This document shows, piece by piece, positions 30,015-33,422 of a stretch of DNA of 33,422 nucleotides (positions are counted from its first letter, which is position 1; each line of letters begins with the position of its first letter). This DNA comes from Candidatus Onthousia excrementipullorum (GTDB lineage: Bacteria; Bacillota_I; Bacilli_A; RF39; UBA660). The position numbers and the translations under genes were made by a program. The notes under the pieces are model-generated. The model did no database searches and had not been told where the DNA came from. It was given only the letters and a program-made list of their open reading frames with translations. The stretch is from positions 1-33,422 of the forward strand of contig DVHC01000065.1 in assembly GCA_018712385.1 (NCBI GenBank). The letters are read 5' to 3'.

Positions 30015-32960
30015 ATGTACTTGAAAGAAATTATAACAAATGGTTTTAAATCTTTCGCTGATAAAATGGAAATAAAATTAGATGATGAAGTTACTTGTAT
30101 TGTGGGACCTAATGGAAGTGGTAAGAGTAATATTGTCGATGCTGTTCGTTGGGTATTAGGAGAACAATCAGTTAAAAACTTACGTGGTGATGGAGGTATG
30201 AGTGATGTAATATTTGCAGGTAGTGCCTCTAGAAAAGCTAAGAATGTCGCTAGTGTTGAACTTATCTTTGATAATAGTGACCATTATCTAAAAGTAGATT
30301 ATAGTGAGGTTAGTATTAAAAGAAGAGTCTATCGTAGTGGAGAAAATGAATACTTTATTAATAATAATAAAGCAAGACTTAAAGATATAGTTAATCTCTT
30401 CTTAGATAGTGGTGTTGGAAAAGAGTCCTTTAATATTATTTCTCAAGGAGAAGTCTCTAAAATAATCAGTGAAAGTAATGACGATAGAAGAGTTGTTTTT
30501 GAAGAAGCAGCAGGGATATTGAAATATAAAAAACGTAAAGAAGAAGCTTTAAGAAAACTGGATAAGACAAATGATGCACTTGATAGAGTAGAAGATATTA
30601 TTAAAGAGTTAGAAGTACAAGTAGAGCCTTTAAAAGAACAAAGTGAGAAAGCAAGAGAATATAAAACTCTTAAAGAAGAATTGGAAAACCTTGAAATAGC
30701 TTTAATCGCTTATGATATTTATAATCTATCTACTAATGAAGAAATATTAAAGAAAGAAAAAGATGTTCTAGATAAAGAGATAGTAGATTTAGAGAGTACT
30801 GTTAATAAAGATAGTGGTGTCTCTTTAAAGAAAAAGACAGATTTATTCAATTTAGAGAAAGATTTAGAATTTACTCAGAAAGAGTTACTTAATAAAACAG
30901 AAGAGATAGGTAAACTAAACGTACAACTGAATATCTTAAAAGAACAAAGAAAGAATAAAGATACTACTAAAGTAGAAGAAGAGTTAAGAGCCTTAATAGA
31001 TGAGAAAGGTAAGATTAGTAAAGATATTAGTGTCTTAGAAGATGAGATAAATATTATTAATCAAGATATTACTAATATGAATGATGATATTAACTCTAGT
31101 AAGAATAATCTTAAAGGTCTTAGATTAACTCTAAAGAACTATGAACAGACACAGAGTAAGCAAGATAGAGATATCTTAACTAATAAACATAAAGTAGAGT
31201 TGTTAAAGTTAGAAGCAGAAAGAGGCAATAATTTACCTAATGCTATTAAGAAAGTCTTAGAAGAAGATAAATTACAAGGAATCTATGACATTATAGGTAA
31301 TGTTATTAAGACTAAAGATGAGTATGTAAGATGTTTAGATGTTGCAATTAGTAGTAGTAAAAACTTTGTTATAGTTAAAGATGAAGAAAGTGCTAAAGAA
31401 GCGATTAGATATTTAAAGAATAATAATCTAGGAAGAGCGACTTTCTTTCCTATTAATGTTATTAAGAAAAGATATATAGATGAAAATACCAAACACATAT
31501 TAGAAGGATTGGATGGATATATTGGTGTCCTAGCAGATTTGGTTACTACAGATAAAGAATATAAAAATATTGTCTATAATCAATTAGGACTTGTACTAGT
31601 AGCAGAAGATATGGACACTGCTTTAAGAATAAGTAGAAAGATAGATAGACGTTATAAAGTAATTACTCTAGCAGGTGATGTTATTAATGTAGGAGGATCG
31701 ATGACAGGAGGTGCTAACTATAAAGGTAGAAGTTCTGTTATGATTAATCAAGAGATTACTAACTATATTAATATAATTAGTAGTCTAGAAGAATCTAATA
31801 AGAAAATTAGTCTTGATATTAACGATACTAAAGAAGATATAAGAAAATTAGAAGATAAGATATATCTTAAAGAAAAGGACTTAAAACTATTAATAGATGA
31901 TGTTACTAATAAAAATCATGCTCTAATAAGTAATAAAGATACACTTAGTAGTATTAGTGATAATATTGATAATTTATCAAGTAATGAGAATACTCTAGAT
32001 ACTAAAGAAGAAGAGTTAGTAACTAGATTCTATGATTTAGAAAGTTTTAAAGAAAAATTAGAACTTAAACTAACTACCCTTAAGAAAGATATAAAAATAT
32101 TAAAAGACGAAATAGAAGAAGATGAAGAGAAGAGTAAATATAAGAATAATTTAATTAGAAAGACTGAAGAGAAAAGAAACAGTTTAGATCTTAAACTTAA
32201 AGAAATAGATGTAAAATTAGATAATTTACTTAATACTTTAAGTAGTGAATATTCTATTACATATGAAAAAGCTAGAAAAGATTATGAACTTGATGTAGAA
32301 GAAAAAGCTGCTAGAAATAAAGTAAGTAACTATAAAGCTAGAATTAAAAGTCTTGGTATGGTTAATTTAGCAGCGATAGATGAATATGAAAGAGTTAATA
32401 CTAGATATATGTTTTTATTACATCAAAAAGAAGATTTAAGTAAAGCAATTGCAACACTTCTTGAGATAATGAATGAGATGGATGAAGTTATGAAAGAAGA
32501 GTTCTTAAAGACTTTTGAGTTTATAAGAAAAGAGTTTAAAGAAGTCTTTAGAGCCTTATTCCATGGTGGAGAAGCAGATTTAAAATTAACTAGTGATGAT
32601 ATCTTAACAACAGGAATAGAAATAGTTGCTTGTCCTCCAGGTAAGAAGTTAACTACTATTAGTTTATTATCAGGAGGAGAGAAAACATTAACTGCTATTA
32701 GTCTTTTATTTGCAATTATTAATGTTAGAACAGTACCATTCTGTATATTTGATGAAGTAGAAGCAGCCTTAGATGAAGCGAATGTTATGGAGTTTGGTAA
32801 GTATTTAGCAAATTATAAACATAAAACTCAGTTTTTAATAATTACCCATAAGAAAAAGACAATGGAATATGCTGATACATTGTATGGTATTACGATGCAA
32901 GAGTCAGGGGTCTCTAAACTTGTTAGTGTAAAGTTAACAAATAATGAAGAATTGATATAG
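30015..32960 (+). CDS. smc: Chromosome segregation ATPase SMC (short-armed)
   Basis: SMC forms the ATP-driven DNA-loop-extruding condensin ring with ScpA and ScpB. The 981-residue protein has Walker A GPNGSGKSN (G31-N39), two coiled-coil arms, a hinge (about 410-555, from GIYDIIGNVI to GGSMTGGA), the signature LLSGGEKTL (S886-K890) and Walker B FCIFDEVEAALD. All ATPase parts are intact. Typical bacterial SMCs are close to 1,150-1,200 residues, so the arms are about 100 residues shorter on each side. The ATG at 30015 has a moderate GAGTGGTG site. Confidence 0.96.
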   Translation: MYLKEIITNGFKSFADKMEIKLDDEVTCIVGPNGSGKSNIVDAVRWVLGEQSVKNLRGDGGMSDVIFAGSASRKAKNVASVELIFDNSDHYLKVDYSEVSIKRRVYRSGENEYFINNNKARLKDIVNLFLDSGVGKESFNIISQGEVSKIISESNDDRRVVFEEAAGILKYKKRKEEALRKLDKTNDALDRVEDIIKELEVQVEPLKEQSEKAREYKTLKEELENLEIALIAYDIYNLSTNEEILKKEKDVLDKEIVDLESTVNKDSGVSLKKKTDLFNLEKDLEFTQKELLNKTEEIGKLNVQLNILKEQRKNKDTTKVEEELRALIDEKGKISKDISVLEDEINIINQDITNMNDDINSSKNNLKGLRLTLKNYEQTQSKQDRDILTNKHKVELLKLEAERGNNLPNAIKKVLEEDKLQGIYDIIGNVIKTKDEYVRCLDVAISSSKNFVIVKDEESAKEAIRYLKNNNLGRATFFPINVIKKRYIDENTKHILEGLDGYIGVLADLVTTDKEYKNIVYNQLGLVLVAEDMDTALRISRKIDRRYKVITLAGDVINVGGSMTGGANYKGRSSVMINQEITNYINIISSLEESNKKISLDINDTKEDIRKLEDKIYLKEKDLKLLIDDVTNKNHALISNKDTLSSISDNIDNLSSNENTLDTKEEELVTRFYDLESFKEKLELKLTTLKKDIKILKDEIEEDEEKSKYKNNLIRKTEEKRNSLDLKLKEIDVKLDNLLNTLSSEYSITYEKARKDYELDVEEKAARNKVSNYKARIKSLGMVNLAAIDEYERVNTRYMFLLHQKEDLSKAIATLLEIMNEMDEVMKEEFLKTFEFIRKEFKEVFRALFHGGEADLKLTSDDILTTGIEIVACPPGKKLTTISLLSGGEKTLTAISLLFAIINVRTVPFCIFDEVEAALDEANVMEFGKYLANYKHKTQFLIITHKKKTMEYADTLYGITMQESGVSKLVSVKLTNNEELI

Positions 32961-32977
32961 CATAAATTAATTTATTA

Positions 32978-32986
32978 TGTTAAAAT
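32978..32986 (+). promoter_or_regulatory. Possible extended -10 before the small gene at 33018
   Basis: TGTTAAAAT, TGn followed by TAAAAT, 31 bases before the ATG. Confidence 0.4.
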
Positions 32987-33017
32987 AATTTTAAGTAAAA
33001 CAATGGAGGGACGGTTT

Positions 33018-33236
33018 ATGGAAGATAAAAATGAAAGTTTAATAAAAAAATATCAGTTTATATTGGAAGAATTAAAAAATATTGGCGATATTTATAATGG
33101 TAGAGGTTATTTTCCAGATGCAGATATGCCTTTTTTTGAAGAAAAAGGTTGTGAAGTGACTAATTATGATTTTGGTATAGAAGAATTTGAAGTAAAAAAA
33201 GTTTCTGATGGACCAATAAAGAAGAAGAAAATTTAA
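33018..33236 (+). CDS. Small hypothetical protein, 72 residues
   Basis: GGAGGG (33005-33010) lies seven bases before the ATG at 33018, so the in-frame ATG at 33003, which is part of that site, is not the start. The product begins MEDKNESLIKKYQFILEELK, is acidic in the middle (DADMPFFEEKG) and ends in KKKKI. It has no recognised domain. It follows smc with a possible extended -10 of its own. Confidence 0.65.
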   Translation: MEDKNESLIKKYQFILEELKNIGDIYNGRGYFPDADMPFFEEKGCEVTNYDFGIEEFEVKKVSDGPIKKKKI

Positions 33237-33280
33237 ATTGTTTAAGAATAAAATATTATTATAAGAAAGAAGGTAAAAAA

Positions 33281-33331
33281 ATGAAAAAAATATGTAGAAT
33301 GACAAACTTCTTTCTACTAGAAATAGAATAA
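33281..33331 (+). CDS. Possible 16-residue peptide
   Basis: An ATG at 33281 preceded by AAGAAGG opens a 16-codon frame, MKKICRMTNFFLLEIE, ending TAA, about 40 bases before a strong terminator. It could be a leader or small peptide, or chance. Confidence 0.25.
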   Translation: MKKICRMTNFFLLEIE

Positions 33332-33369
33332 AATGACGAATTATTTTACCCTAGATTTATATATAAAAT

Positions 33370-33412
33370 AAAGAGATATATACAATTTGATATTGGTATA
33401 TATCTCTTTTTT
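33370..33412 (+). terminator. Strong terminator at the window's right end
   Basis: AAGAGATATATAC pairs perfectly with GTATATATCTCTT, followed by TTTT. Confidence 0.85.
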
Positions 33413-33422
33413 GTTTCATTTT

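Noticed and set aside
1-33422. Mycoplasma-type code (TGA as Trp)
   Set aside because: TGA ends cotJC and the DUF3800 gene at sensible places and Trp residues are TGG.

Overview
The window is chromosomal DNA from a low-G+C (about 30% by eye) Gram-positive bacterium, most likely an uncultured gut-type member of the Bacillota (Bacilli, Erysipelotrichia or RF39-like side). The reasons are the strong AGGAGG-type ribosome sites, a class B sortase with cell-wall-sorted surface proteins, a PASTA-type transpeptidase, CotJ spore-coat genes and extreme A+T codon bias. TGA is used as a stop codon (the cotJC and DUF3800 genes) and Trp is TGG, so this is the standard bacterial code, not the Mycoplasma code. 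No tRNA, rRNA or CRISPR array was seen. The lineage is inferred from gene content only.

Layout. 1-2234: start of a divergent gene, then topA. 2246-6195: a surface module made of a class B sortase, a tandem-repeat RNA-like region (3175-3365), and two secreted proteins that share an almost identical NPETS sorting tail. 6223-10719: Nudix hydrolase, P-type Ca2+ ATPase and an MFS-like transporter. 10884-12440: an AbiE-type (type IV) toxin-antitoxin pair with its operator; the toxin has no ATG and appears to start at ATA. 12447-16677: a reduced division and cell-wall cluster (PBP2x/SpoVD-like transpeptidase, mraY, ftsW). 16695-18242: two ORF6N-domain genes, the first decayed, the second enclosed by perfect 24-bp inverted repeats; both carry long palindromes inside their coding sequence. 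18278-20806: a small unknown protein, a DUF2798 membrane protein on the minus strand with a structured leader, and an NfeD/SPFH membrane-scaffold pair. 20806-22424: two tandem paralogues that look like minimal HipA-type kinases. 22461-26252: an ABC transporter with a very large FtsX-type permease. 26294-29286: a membrane protein with a lytic-transglycosylase-like tail, a cotJ spore-coat operon on the minus strand, a DUF3800 gene and a small structured RNA on the minus strand. 29338-33412: an unknown soluble protein, a short SMC, and small ORFs.

How the genes fit together. Housekeeping functions (topology, chromosome condensation, peptidoglycan synthesis, septation) form the backbone. Accessory modules sit at the edges of these operons: AbiE directly before the division cluster, the ORF6N pair directly after it, and the kinase-like pair and the DUF3800/ncRNA region between other operons. 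The most noteworthy signals are (1) the ORF6N palindromes, whose two arms change together inside coding sequence and reappear as matching sites outside the genes; (2) a two-unit 50-nt tandem repeat predicted to form H-type pseudoknots, resembling a type III antitoxin RNA but with no intact toxin beside it; (3) an unidentified ~100-nt RNA with its own promoter and terminator next to DUF3800; and (4) ATA codons at the exact position where ATG is expected in the AbiEii and ORF6N genes.
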